A stretch of DNA of 64,000 nt from Alphaproteobacteria bacterium LSUCC0719. Its GTDB lineage: Bacteria; Pseudomonadota; Alphaproteobacteria; Puniceispirillales; Puniceispirillaceae. The translations under genes and the position numbers were made by a program. Of the stretch, positions 7,907 to 16,278 are shown piece after piece. The notes beneath the pieces were generated by a model. It was not told where the DNA came from and did no database searches. It was given only the letters and a program-made list of their open reading frames with translations. Numbering within the stretch: position 1 is the stretch's first letter; every line of letters begins with the position of its first letter. The stretch lies in contig JBFPJN010000001.1 in assembly GCA_040839025.1 (NCBI GenBank), positions 248,001 through 312,000 of the forward strand. The letters are read 5' to 3'.

Positions 7907-8605
7907 ATGGACTTTTTTGAAACACGAGAGCGATATCGCCGCCGGGAAATGCGCAGCTATGTGACGTTGCTACTCAGGGTTCTCATTGTCGGGGGTGTCT
8001 TGTGGCTTGGCTGGTTGTGGGGCCATGCCGAGACCGGCAGCCTGCGCGCCGAGGCGGAACGCACGCTGTATGAGAACAATCAGCAGATTGCCGAACTCAG
8101 CACCGAGGTGCAGCGCCTTCAGATGGGGCTTGCCGAAGCGCGGGCCAAGAACAAGGTTGATGAGCTGGCGCAGGACAATGATGCCGAACTGAAGGCGCTG
8201 GTTACCAAAAAGATCGCGCGTGGTGTCGCGCCGGCGCAGATCCTTCATGCCATCCAGAAGCTTGGCCGCCCTACGAACTGCCGCCAACTCGACAGTCGGA
8301 ATATCGCTGTTGCCACCCCGCTCTATGGCGGGCCTGAATCCAAGGCAACGCTGTTTGACGGCGGACTCAACCTGCATGTCGAGGGCAATGCCGACCGCAA
8401 GTCATCGCGCGAGGTGCCAAGCTTTGACCGCAAGATGCCGCTAACGGTGCGGATGGCGTTTCTGAACGGGCAGAAGGTCACACAGGGCACACTGCCATTC
8501 CAGGTCATGATTCCGGCCGAAGAATGGGTGCTGCTGCTGGATTTTGCGGATTCAAGCCTGCATGGCTACGTTACCGTCGACATCTCCAGCTGCACGCAGC
8601 GTTGA
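7907..8605 (+). CDS. Membrane-anchored coiled-coil protein of unknown function
   Basis: A 232-residue protein. Residues about 20-40 form one membrane segment (LLLRVLIVGGVLWLGWLWG). Residues 46-100 are a coiled coil (SLRAEAERTLYENNQQIAEL and so on), which should stand in the periplasm. The C-terminal half is a globular, probably beta-rich domain containing two cysteines (C121 in PTNCRQL and C229 in ISSCTQR) that could form a disulfide. The architecture recalls other envelope scaffold proteins with an anchor, a rod and a domain. No family recognised. It is convergent with the flavin reductase gene, 13 bases away. Confidence 0.75.
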   Translation: MDFFETRERYRRREMRSYVTLLLRVLIVGGVLWLGWLWGHAETGSLRAEAERTLYENNQQIAELSTEVQRLQMGLAEARAKNKVDELAQDNDAELKALVTKKIARGVAPAQILHAIQKLGRPTNCRQLDSRNIAVATPLYGGPESKATLFDGGLNLHVEGNADRKSSREVPSFDRKMPLTVRMAFLNGQKVTQGTLPFQVMIPAEEWVLLLDFADSSLHGYVTVDISSCTQR

Positions 8606-8618
8606 CAAGCCACGGCGC

Positions 8619-9239
8619 TCAGCCCTGCCCGGGTCGTGTAGCCTGAAAAATATCGGTGCTGCGCCCATAGTCGCGATAGCCGAGGCGACTGATCGGGATG
8701 AATTTCTCGTATCTGACCAGCCCGCCCTCGACAATCCCGTCATCAATATAGATACCCGTAACCGTGCCGGTCACCATGATGTATCCCCCGCCGGTGTCAT
8801 TGCGGGGCAGGTTGAGTGTCTGGAAATGCGTGCATTCCAGCGCCGCCGGGACACCGCTGGCCCTTGGCACTGCCACGGTCTGTGACGGGACCATGTCGAG
8901 CCCGGCAAGGGTGAATTCATTTTCGCCATAAGGATAGGAACCGGATGAGATATTCATCGCGTCGAACTGGTCCTGGCTGACGATATTCACCACGAATTCG
9001 CCCGTTTCCTCGATGTTGCGAAGGCTGTCCTTGATGTGGGATTCATTATCCGACTGTACCGAGAACATGACCATCGCAGGATCTTCGGAAATGGCGTTGA
9101 AAAAGCTGTAGGGTGCGAGGTTGAAGCTGCCATCAGCGCCTTTTGAGGCAATCCAGCCGATCGGCCGCGGCGAGACGATGGCTTTGAGTGGATTGTGGGA
9201 CAGTCCGGCATCCTTGTGCCGCATCGGTGCGAAAAACAT
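8619..9239 (-). CDS. Flavin reductase-like FMN-binding protein
   Basis: A 206-residue protein of the flavin-reductase/FMN-binding split-barrel family. PLKAIVSPRPIGWIAS at 18-33 is the typical FMN-phosphate segment, followed by NLAPYSFFNAISEDPAMVMF, NIEETGEFVVNIV and a conserved ECTHFQTL strand. Members reduce flavin with NAD(P)H for a partner oxygenase or act as stand-alone FMN proteins. AGGA lies 8 bases before the ATG at 9239. No oxygenase partner lies in the window. Confidence 0.88.
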   Translation of the reverse strand: MFFAPMRHKDAGLSHNPLKAIVSPRPIGWIASKGADGSFNLAPYSFFNAISEDPAMVMFSVQSDNESHIKDSLRNIEETGEFVVNIVSQDQFDAMNISSGSYPYGENEFTLAGLDMVPSQTVAVPRASGVPAALECTHFQTLNLPRNDTGGGYIMVTGTVTGIYIDDGIVEGGLVRYEKFIPISRLGYRDYGRSTDIFQATRPGQG

Positions 9240-9295
9240 GGTATTGGTCCTGGCTGGGTGTCGCGCCTGAAAGTCGGTCGATTGGCGGAAGACGG

Positions 9296-9324
9296 TTGGA
9301 AGATCATAATCGGTTTACTATATA
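9296..9324 (+). promoter_or_regulatory. Candidate sigma70 promoter for the GST gene
   Basis: TTGGAA (9296-9301), 17-base spacer and TATATA (9319-9324), about 66 bases upstream of the ATG at 9391. One of the better promoter matches in the window. Confidence 0.55.
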
Positions 9325-9390
9325 TCGAGCGAACCCGGCAGTCACGCCGCGCGGTGTCGCGCAGCATCCCAGAAAACGGAATTCCGCAGA

Positions 9391-10068
9391 ATGATTGAAC
9401 TACACTACGCTCCGACTCCAAACGGACACAAGATCTCCATTGCGCTCGAGGAAATGTCGCTTCCCTACGAGGTACACAGGGTCGATATCGGCAATGGAGA
9501 CCAGTTCAAACCGGAATTTCTGGCATTCAGCCCGAATAACCGGATCCCCGCGATCATCGATCGTGATGGGCCGGACGGTGATTCCACCGGGATTTTTGAA
9601 TCCGGTGCCATTCTGATCTATCTGGCGGAAAAAACGGGCATGTTGCTTCCTGCAGAGGGGGCGGGCCGAAAGACCGTTCTTGAATGGCTGATGTGGCAGA
9701 TGGGCGGGTTTGGTCCGATGCTTGGCCAGGCGCATCACTTCAATTTCTACGCCAAGGACAAGATTGAATATGCGATGACCCGCTACAGCAACGAGGCCAA
9801 TCGTCTGTATGGTGTTCTCGACCGTCGCCTAGAGGGGCGTGAATATGTGGCCGACGAATATTCGATTGCGGATATCGCCATTTTCCCGTGGACCCGTACC
9901 CATGATCGCCAGAATGTCGATATCGAATCCTATCCGAATGTGGCGCGGTGGCGGCGGACCATGTTCCAGCGCCCCGCTGTGCAGCGCGGCATGAAGATTG
10001 GCGCCGAATGGCGCAGCGATCTGCGCGATCTGTCGCCCGAAGAATGGAACAAGCTGTTCGGTGCCTGA
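9391..10068 (+). CDS. Glutathione S-transferase, YfcG/Nu-like
   Basis: A 225-residue cytosolic glutathione transferase. The thioredoxin-like N-terminal domain shows TPNGHKISIALEE at 9-21, the cis-proline loop NNRIPAI near 50, and FESGAILIYLAEK near 70, which binds the glutathione gamma-glutamyl group. The helical C-terminal domain has WLMWQMGGFGPMLGQAHHF, typical of the YfcG/YghU (Nu) group, which act as disulfide-bond oxidoreductases rather than classic transferases. It has its own promoter candidate (9296-9324) and a short hairpin downstream. Physiological substrate unknown. Confidence 0.92.
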   Translation: MIELHYAPTPNGHKISIALEEMSLPYEVHRVDIGNGDQFKPEFLAFSPNNRIPAIIDRDGPDGDSTGIFESGAILIYLAEKTGMLLPAEGAGRKTVLEWLMWQMGGFGPMLGQAHHFNFYAKDKIEYAMTRYSNEANRLYGVLDRRLEGREYVADEYSIADIAIFPWTRTHDRQNVDIESYPNVARWRRTMFQRPAVQRGMKIGAEWRSDLRDLSPEEWNKLFGA

Positions 10069-10085
10069 TTGCCAGGCGGCGGCTG

Positions 10086-10104
10086 AAACCTGACCGCAGG
10101 TTTT
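10086..10104. terminator. Short hairpin, possible bidirectional terminator
   Basis: AAACCTG (10086-10092), loop ACCG, CAGGTTT (10097-10103) followed by a T. It lies between the convergent GST gene and the small membrane protein gene at 10114, with A/T-rich flanks on both sides of the stem. The stem is only 7 bp. Confidence 0.4.
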
Positions 10105-10113
10105 CTATATGCC

Positions 10114-10293
10114 TCAGGATGGCTGCGTTTCACCCTTGAAACGCAGCGTGCACCTGCCGGTGAAAACCTGCGTCACCAGTGATTCCTTGCACAGATGCCA
10201 GCGTTTTTTGGGGCCGCCCGACTCGGCGTTCCAGATCGTGGCAAGTGCCAGCACCGTCAGCAGGGCAATCAGGATCCATCCATTCCGACTCAT
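10114..10293 (-). CDS. Small single-pass membrane protein (59 aa)
   Basis: A 59-residue ORF starting MSRNGWILIALLTVLALATI, one membrane helix at residues 6-21, then a short soluble domain with two cysteines (HLCKES and GRCTLR) that would face the periplasm and could pair. It begins 16 bases after the ycgN stop on the same strand, so it is likely the last gene of the cfa-ycgN unit. The codon choice matches its neighbours and the frame is clean. Close to its 3' end is an 11-bp inverted repeat, GCTGCGTTTCA / TGAAACGCAGC, at 10122-10147. Family unknown. Confidence 0.6.
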   Translation of the reverse strand: MSRNGWILIALLTVLALATIWNAESGGPKKRWHLCKESLVTQVFTGRCTLRFKGETQPS

Positions 10294-10309
10294 CGCGTCT
10301 GGCCCCGTC

Positions 10310-10747
10310 CTACCATGTCGTGATGTGGTCGATCATGTCAGCCTCATCAACCGAATCCTCGGGAAAGACCCGGCCAGCCACCGTGGCGCCGGCCCGCTTT
10401 GGTGCCTCGGCATCGCCACAGACAAGCGGGTGCCATGATGGCAGGTCACCGCCCTCGGCGATGATACGGTAGGCACAGCTGTCCGGCATCCAGGTGAGGG
10501 TCTCCAGATTCTGTGGGCTGAGCGTGATGCAGTCGGGGACATGTGTCTTGCGGTTCGGGTAATCCATGCAGGTGGCGTTGCCGCAATCCAGCAGTCTGCA
10601 GGCCACATCGGTGTAATGGACCTCGTTCGTGCCAATGTCCTCGATCTTCAGGACACAGCATTTTCCGCACCTGTCGCACAGTGATTCCCATTCTTCGGGG
10701 CTCAGCTCGCCGAGTGCCTTTTGTTTCCAGAAGGGGAGTTCTGACAC
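10310..10747 (-). CDS. YcgN family cysteine-cluster protein
   Basis: A 145-residue UPF0153/CxxCxxxxC-type protein. The opening FWKQKALGELSPEEWESLC followed by DRCGKCC is diagnostic for YcgN. Further cysteines occur in VACRLLDCGNATCMDY, VPDC, DSCAYR and LVCGD. The cluster likely binds a metal, zinc or iron-sulfur; the role is unknown. It starts at a GTG with AGGA 8 bases upstream, inside the 3' end of cfa (46-base overlap in another frame), and is followed by the small membrane protein gene. Confidence 0.9.
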   Translation of the reverse strand: MSELPFWKQKALGELSPEEWESLCDRCGKCCVLKIEDIGTNEVHYTDVACRLLDCGNATCMDYPNRKTHVPDCITLSPQNLETLTWMPDSCAYRIIAEGGDLPSWHPLVCGDAEAPKRAGATVAGRVFPEDSVDEADMIDHITTW

Positions 10748-11973
10748 AATATGTTCCTGAATGCGGTTTCCAGATCGTGAAGATAGGCACGGCTGTCAGG
10801 TACGGCAAGATGATCATCAGACAGAAGCAGTTGCACGATCATACCATTCTGGCTGCGGAAAAAATATTCACAGCCAAGAAGATAGAATTCCCACATGCGT
10901 ACGAACCGGCTGTCATACAGTTTTTCCATCCGGTCATGATTTGCCAGAAACCGGTGCCGCCAATGCCGCAGCGTGTCGGCGTAATGGCCGCGCATAACCT
11001 CAAGGTCCAGTAATTTCCATCCCCTGCCGGAGGTGGCCTGGACAAGCTGTTCCAGCGACGGCAGATATCCGCCGGGAAAAATATAGCGTGTCAGCCACCG
11101 GTTCACCGGCCCGGCGCGGCGATGCACCGCGATGCTATGGACAAGGGCGACACCACCTGGTGCCAGAAGATTGGCAATCTTGTCGAAATAGGTGGCATAG
11201 TTGCGCGGCCCGACATGTTCCAGCATGCCAACCGACACGATTCTGTCGAAACGTCCCGTCTGATGGCGGTAATCCAGAAGCTGAAAATCGAGCGATTCCG
11301 TCATGCCGGCATTTTTTGCCGCCAGTCTGGCATGGACAAGCTGGCGTTCCGAAAGTGTGATCCCGTTTACGATGACATTTTTGCGACACAGCGCCAGCGC
11401 CCGCGCAAGACCACCCCAGCCGCAGCCGATATCGAGAACATGATGACCTTCCTGCAGGTTCAGCTTGGCGGCAATACGTGCAAGCTTGTTGATCTGCGCC
11501 ACCTCCAGCGTGTCATCGGCATGATGGAAATAGGCACAGGAATATTGGCGCCACGGATCAAGAAAGGTCTCGAACAATTCATCTGTCAGATCGTAATGAT
11601 GCGCCACATTGCGACGCGACCGGTCCGGCAGGTTCAGATGCCTGAAGACCGACAGCATGTTTCCGAACATCAATGTCAGGCGGCCGGCCCAATGCCCCGC
11701 CCATACAGGCGAATTCTTCAAAATCAGATCCATCAGGGGTTCAAGCCCCTCCTCGCCTGGTGTCAGGCGGCCATCCATGTAGGCTTCGCCAAATTCCAGA
11801 TCAGGGCGCGTCACAAGCCGCCGCAGGGTCTTGCGGTCATGGACGGTAATTTCTGCCCTTGGGCCGTTGTCAGCGACACCAAGACAGACCCGCCTGCCGC
11901 CGGGCGTGATGACGGTCAATTGTCCGAACCGGATGAACTGCCCCAGGATGGCCAGGACAAATCTTTCAAGCAT
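10702..11973 (-). CDS. cfa: Cyclopropane-fatty-acyl-phospholipid synthase family protein
   Basis: A 423-residue SAM-dependent methyltransferase that adds a methylene bridge across double bonds of membrane phospholipid acyl chains. The N-terminal lipid-binding domain has the EFGEAYMDGRL signature. SAM-binding motif DIGCGWGG at 181-188, YSCAYF (C146) and SVGMLEHVG (E252) of the active site, and a C-terminal segment ending in HYADTLRHWRHRF are all present. Length fits the family. Its 3' end overlaps ycgN by 46 bases. It is divergent from mnmC. Confidence 0.95.
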   Translation of the reverse strand: MLERFVLAILGQFIRFGQLTVITPGGRRVCLGVADNGPRAEITVHDRKTLRRLVTRPDLEFGEAYMDGRLTPGEEGLEPLMDLILKNSPVWAGHWAGRLTLMFGNMLSVFRHLNLPDRSRRNVAHHYDLTDELFETFLDPWRQYSCAYFHHADDTLEVAQINKLARIAAKLNLQEGHHVLDIGCGWGGLARALALCRKNVIVNGITLSERQLVHARLAAKNAGMTESLDFQLLDYRHQTGRFDRIVSVGMLEHVGPRNYATYFDKIANLLAPGGVALVHSIAVHRRAGPVNRWLTRYIFPGGYLPSLEQLVQATSGRGWKLLDLEVMRGHYADTLRHWRHRFLANHDRMEKLYDSRFVRMWEFYLLGCEYFFRSQNGMIVQLLLSDDHLAVPDSRAYLHDLETAFRNILCQNSPSGNKRHSAS

Positions 11974-12066
11974 GGTCGTTCATACCTCGGCTGATTTGCA
12001 GATAAAACGTGCCCGAACTCTGATATACATCCCTCGCAACTTTCGGAGGACCAGATGGTATCGAAG

Positions 12067-12095
12067 TTGTGATCTTTCGCAAGATATTGTTTATT
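12067..12095 (+). promoter_or_regulatory. Candidate promoter for mnmC
   Basis: TTGTGA (12067-12072), 17-base spacer, TTTATT (12090-12095), ending 25 bases before the mnmC ATG in the divergent cfa/mnmC gap. Four of six matches in each box. Confidence 0.35.
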
Positions 12096-12120
12096 AACGA
12101 AATATTTACCAGAGCCGAAC

Positions 12121-13971
12121 ATGTCGACAGCCTCGCCGCATCGCGGTGCGATCTATGACCTGCCAGAACCCAATGTCAGCTTTCGTGATGGCGTTCCCTA
12201 TGCAGGGGATTTTGAGGATGGCTATTACGGTGGCGAGGACGGGGTCGCCGAGGCCCGGCATGTTTTCCTTGATGGCAATGATCTGGCGACGCGGTTCGGC
12301 GACAGTGGTCATCTGACAATTGCTGAAACAGGTTTCGGCACAGGCCTGAACTGCCTTGCCGTAATGGCGCTTCTTGAAAATCATCCGGACATGCAGCTCG
12401 ACTATATTTCGATTGAGCGCTTTCCCCTGACCGTGGATCAGATGCAGTCCGCCCACAGGGCATGTCCGGAACTGGATCGACAGGCAGCGGCCCTGAGGCG
12501 CGCCCTGCCACCACGCTGGCCCGGATATCATGTTGTACCGCTCTGCGACGGCAGGATGACGTTGCATCTGCACTATGCCGAGATCGGTGAGGTGCTTCCG
12601 GATCTCGATTTCCTGGCCGATGCCTGGTTTCTTGACGGGTTCGCACCGTCGCGCAACCCGGATATGTGGTCGCCAGAGATATTGGGGCATGTGGCAAGGC
12701 TTACGCGCCCGCAGGGCACGCTTGCCAGCTTCACAGCTGCCGGCCATGTCAGGCGCAACCTCGAGGCAGCCGGTTTCGCCATTACGCGCCGTCCCGGCTT
12801 TGGTCGCAAACGGGAGATGATCACCGGTCGTCGCACCGGCGTTGAGGAGGCGGGATCAGGTCAGCCTCGCAAAGTGGCGGTGATCGGCAGCGGTATCGCC
12901 GGTGCCTCGGTCGCTGCAGGGCTGAGGCGGCGTGGCTGTGTGCCGGTGATTCTTGATTCCGGAAGCGCTGCGGGCAGTGGGGCATCCGGCAACAGAATGG
13001 CGCTACAGAGCCCCAAACTGACCGTCGACCATAGTCCAATGAGCCAGCTGTCGCTTTCCTGCCTGTCCCTGGCGGCGCGGTTGTCAGACCTGGCCGGCGC
13101 AACCGTCGGCAGGGGGGTTGTCGCCTTTGATGCGCCGGAACGCATCGCAAAGCGGCATGAGGTGTTCAGAACCCAGCAATGGCCATCCGATCTTCTGGTG
13201 GCGGGAACCGGTGATTATAGCTCTGCCACCACGCCGGACGGCCGTGGTGATGATGCCATCTTCTATCATGGCGCGCGCGCCATCAGGCCGGACAGTCTGC
13301 TGACCTGGCTGCTGGCCGGGACAGACCCGGTCTATGATTTTCCGGTGGATGGCATCATCGCTGATGCCGGCGGGGTTCTTCTGACGTCAAGGGACGGGCG
13401 GCGCGTCGAGGCCGACAAGGTGGTGATCGCCACTGGTGCCGACATGTCATCGATGCTGGCAGTCTGTGGCCGGCAAATGCCACTCGAGACAACGCATGGT
13501 CTTGTCAGTCAGGTGCCGACAAATGCGGCGATGTCCAGCCTCGACAGGGGGATCAGTTTTGGCGGCTATCTGACACCGGCAATGGCGGGGCGGCATGATC
13601 TTGGTGCCACATTCTGGCGTGATCCGGCGATGGAGGTCGATGCACAGACCGTCACGGATGGTCATCACCACAATCTGACGCTTCTTGCCGGCAGCGCCCT
13701 TGGCAAGCCGTTCGGTATGGATTCCACGTCATTCGGCGCGCGGGTCAGTCGCCGGGCAAGCCTACCGGACAGACGACCTGTCCTCGGCTGTCTTGGTGCG
13801 GATATCGGTGAAAGGCTGTTTGTCCTTGGCGGGCTTGGCGCGCGGGGCTTTACGCTGGCTCCCCTTCTGGGCGATCTGCTGGCTGCCGATATCCTCGGGC
13901 GACCGGTGCCGCTTCCGGTTTCGCAATGGCATGGCATACAGGCGATGCGCTATATCGCGGCAGCAGACTAG
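12121..13971 (+). CDS. mnmC: Bifunctional tRNA mnm5s2U34 biosynthesis protein MnmC
   Basis: A 616-residue two-domain enzyme for the last steps of 5-methylaminomethyl-2-thiouridine at the tRNA wobble position. The N-terminal MnmC2 methyltransferase part (1-235) has TGFGTG at 70-75, WFLDGFAPSRNPDMW at 169-183 and GRKREM at 228-233. The C-terminal MnmC1 FAD-dependent oxidoreductase part begins with the dinucleotide fold VIGSGIAGASVA at 254-265 and ends in a GGLGARGF segment. Domain order and length match the E. coli fusion. Its stop overlaps the convergent SDR gene by 4 bases. No strong ribosome site is visible before the ATG. Confidence 0.95.
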   Translation: MSTASPHRGAIYDLPEPNVSFRDGVPYAGDFEDGYYGGEDGVAEARHVFLDGNDLATRFGDSGHLTIAETGFGTGLNCLAVMALLENHPDMQLDYISIERFPLTVDQMQSAHRACPELDRQAAALRRALPPRWPGYHVVPLCDGRMTLHLHYAEIGEVLPDLDFLADAWFLDGFAPSRNPDMWSPEILGHVARLTRPQGTLASFTAAGHVRRNLEAAGFAITRRPGFGRKREMITGRRTGVEEAGSGQPRKVAVIGSGIAGASVAAGLRRRGCVPVILDSGSAAGSGASGNRMALQSPKLTVDHSPMSQLSLSCLSLAARLSDLAGATVGRGVVAFDAPERIAKRHEVFRTQQWPSDLLVAGTGDYSSATTPDGRGDDAIFYHGARAIRPDSLLTWLLAGTDPVYDFPVDGIIADAGGVLLTSRDGRRVEADKVVIATGADMSSMLAVCGRQMPLETTHGLVSQVPTNAAMSSLDRGISFGGYLTPAMAGRHDLGATFWRDPAMEVDAQTVTDGHHHNLTLLAGSALGKPFGMDSTSFGARVSRRASLPDRRPVLGCLGADIGERLFVLGGLGARGFTLAPLLGDLLAADILGRPVPLPVSQWHGIQAMRYIAAAD

Positions 13972-14699
13972 ATACCGGCCAGCTTTCGCGCCTCGACGAC
14001 CTCGCCATGATAGGGGCAGTCATCCGCCAGCAGGGACAGAAAGGCCGGCGCGATATCTTCTGGTCGAGGCAGGGTTGCCGGATCTTCCCCCGGAAAGGCG
14101 GCGGCGCGCATGCCGGTTGCCGTGCCGCCGGGATTCATCATGTTGATCTTGAGATTGGTTTGCTCGCTTTCACCGGCCCAGGACCGGCCAAGCGCCTCGA
14201 GACCCGCCTTGGTGGCCGCATAGGGGCCCCAGAATGGACGGCTGCCAACGGCAGCACCCGATGTGACAAGAATGGCGCGGCCAGCCGGTGCGGCGCGCAA
14301 AAGCGGATCAAAAGCCCGGATCATATGCCATTGTCCGGTCAGATTGACCGCGATGTTGCTGTCCCAGTCTTGCGGCGTTATATGCCCAACAGGTGTCAGC
14401 GCGGTCAGGATGGCGGCGTTGGCGACAAACCCGTCCAGACGGCCCCATCGTTCTGCGATGGCACCGGCAAGCCGCGGGATGGCAGGGGTGTCCTTCATGT
14501 CCAGCTCGACGATGGTGGCATGGCCGCCGGTCGATTTGATCTCGTCATCGACCTCTTCAAGGGCACCGATTGTGCGCCCGGTGATGATGAGTTCGGCACC
14601 GGCACCCGCCGCCGCCACGGCGACAGCGCGGCCAATCCCGCGCGTTGCGCCGGTCACCAGGATCAGCTTTCCGGACAGATCAGCAGCGATGTTTGCCAT
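13968..14699 (-). CDS. SDR family NAD(P)-dependent oxidoreductase
   Basis: A 243-residue classical short-chain dehydrogenase. The cofactor motif TGATRGIG is at 16-23, FVANAA replaces the usual NNAG strand, the catalytic serine is in LVTSGAAVG and the Tyr-x3-Lys pair in YAATK. It is the last gene of the radA-cvpA-purF run: its ATG overlaps the purF stop as TAATG, indicating translational coupling. Alphaproteobacteria often carry an SDR at this place after purF. Substrate unknown. Confidence 0.9.
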   Translation of the reverse strand: MANIAADLSGKLILVTGATRGIGRAVAVAAAGAGAELIITGRTIGALEEVDDEIKSTGGHATIVELDMKDTPAIPRLAGAIAERWGRLDGFVANAAILTALTPVGHITPQDWDSNIAVNLTGQWHMIRAFDPLLRAAPAGRAILVTSGAAVGSRPFWGPYAATKAGLEALGRSWAGESEQTNLKINMMNPGGTATGMRAAAFPGEDPATLPRPEDIAPAFLSLLADDCPYHGEVVEARKLAGI

Positions 14700-16165
14700 T
14701 ATGTTCCATTCCCGTGCGAAACCCGCTTGGCGCTGAGCCCGGAGGCCAACTGGATCGGATATTCGCCAGTGAAGCAGGCATCGCAGAATTGGGGGGTTTC
14801 GGGATCGCGCGCCATATTGGCAATCGCCTGATACATGCCATCGACGGTGATGAAGGCCAGACTGTCAGCGTTGATTTCACGCGTGATTTCATCAACGGAC
14901 ATCTGCGCCGCGATCAGCTGATCCTGGCTTGGTGTATCGACGCCGTAGAAACAGGGATGGGTTGTTGGCGGGCTGGCGATGCGCATATGCACCTCGGCGG
15001 CACCGGCATTGCGCATCATGGTGACAATCTTGCGTGATGTCGTGCCGCGTACAATCGAATCATCAACAAGCACGATCCGCTTGCCGCGCACGGCAGCGGG
15101 ATTGGCGTTGTGCTTGAGCTTTACCGAATCGGTGCGATCCTTTTGTGTCGGCTGGATAAATGTTCGCCCGACATAGTGATTGCGGATGATGCCAAGATCA
15201 AAGGCGATTCCGGACGCTTCGGCATAGCCAAGTGCTGCCGGCACACCGGAATCGGGAACCGGGATGATCAGATCCGCGTCGATATTCGACTCACGCGCCA
15301 GTTCAGCGCCAATGGCCTTGCGGGCATGATAGACGCCGCGCCCTTCAACGACCGAATCCGGGCGGGAAAAATAGACATATTCAAACACGCAGAACCGCGG
15401 CGACACCTTTTGAAACGGTCTGTGGCTGTGAACGCCGTTCTTGTCGATCACCACCATTTCGCCGGGTTCGAGATCGCGGACAGGCTGTGCGCCGACAATG
15501 TCGAGAGCGCAGGATTCAGAGGTCATGATCCAGCTGTCTCCCAGCTGGCCAAGCACCAGCGGGCGAACACCGTAAGGATCCCGAACTCCGATCAGCATGT
15601 CATCGGCAACGCAGACAAGCGAGTAGGCACCATCAATCTGTTTCAGCGCGTCGGTCAACCGTCCGGTGACATCCGCCTGATGCGAGCGTGCGACAAGGTG
15701 GACGATCACCTCGGTATCCGACGAGGATTGAAACAGGCTGCCGGTCTCGATCAGCGAGGCGCGAAGCCGCATGGCATTGGTCAGGTTGCCATTATGTGCC
15801 AGCGCAAAACCGCCGAAGGCAAGTTGCGATGAGAATGGCTGGATTTCCATCAGAGGATTGACATTGCCGCTTGTCGAATAGCGGTTATGTCCGATCGCGA
15901 CATGGCCGCGAAGTTCCTTCATCTGCGGTGAATCGGCACCGAAATTCTCGCCAACATGGCCAAGGGCGCGGTGGGCATGAAAATCACGGCCATCGAAGGT
16001 CACGATACCGGCCGCTTCCTGGCCGCGATGCTGCAGCGCGTGAAGACCAAGCGCGGTCAGAACGCTTGCCTCGTCCGTTCCATAGACCCCGAAAACCCCG
16101 CATTCTTCATGAAACCCGTCAAGATGTGTGGGGATGTCCACAGATGAAATGCTGGCCGAACTCAT
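14699..16165 (-). CDS. purF: Amidophosphoribosyltransferase
   Basis: First committed enzyme of purine synthesis: it makes phosphoribosylamine from PRPP and glutamine. The N-terminal nucleophile is C22 in HEECGVFGVYG, so a propeptide of about 21 residues must be removed. The PRPP-binding motif VLVDDSIVRGTT is in the C-terminal half. Four cysteines match the B. subtilis-type 4Fe-4S cluster: one in RFCVFEY, one in HPCFYG and two in FCDACF. The start at 16165 is chosen because family similarity begins there; the frame is open to 16252. A candidate promoter lies at 16229-16257 and the SDR gene is translationally coupled downstream. Confidence 0.96.
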   Translation of the reverse strand: MSSASISSVDIPTHLDGFHEECGVFGVYGTDEASVLTALGLHALQHRGQEAAGIVTFDGRDFHAHRALGHVGENFGADSPQMKELRGHVAIGHNRYSTSGNVNPLMEIQPFSSQLAFGGFALAHNGNLTNAMRLRASLIETGSLFQSSSDTEVIVHLVARSHQADVTGRLTDALKQIDGAYSLVCVADDMLIGVRDPYGVRPLVLGQLGDSWIMTSESCALDIVGAQPVRDLEPGEMVVIDKNGVHSHRPFQKVSPRFCVFEYVYFSRPDSVVEGRGVYHARKAIGAELARESNIDADLIIPVPDSGVPAALGYAEASGIAFDLGIIRNHYVGRTFIQPTQKDRTDSVKLKHNANPAAVRGKRIVLVDDSIVRGTTSRKIVTMMRNAGAAEVHMRIASPPTTHPCFYGVDTPSQDQLIAAQMSVDEITREINADSLAFITVDGMYQAIANMARDPETPQFCDACFTGEYPIQLASGLSAKRVSHGNGT

Positions 16166-16228
16166 TGGTCTGTCCAAGAATGGTTTTTGCTGTAAAGGAT
16201 CACAAATCGCTCCGGCTCTGCGCCATAG

Positions 16229-16257
16229 GTTATTGGGGAAATCACCCCACAAATCAA
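16229..16257 (-). promoter_or_regulatory. Candidate promoter for purF
   Basis: On the minus strand TTGATT (16257-16252), 17-base spacer, AATAAC (16234-16229). The spacer contains a GGGG/CCCC dyad. The gap between cvpA and purF is long for this operon, which supports an internal promoter. Confidence 0.35.
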
Positions 16258-16278
16258 GCTGCCAATCAGACAGTCAGG

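Noticed and set aside
15110-15832. 240-codon plus-strand ORF
   Set aside because: Antisense to purF, with no family features.
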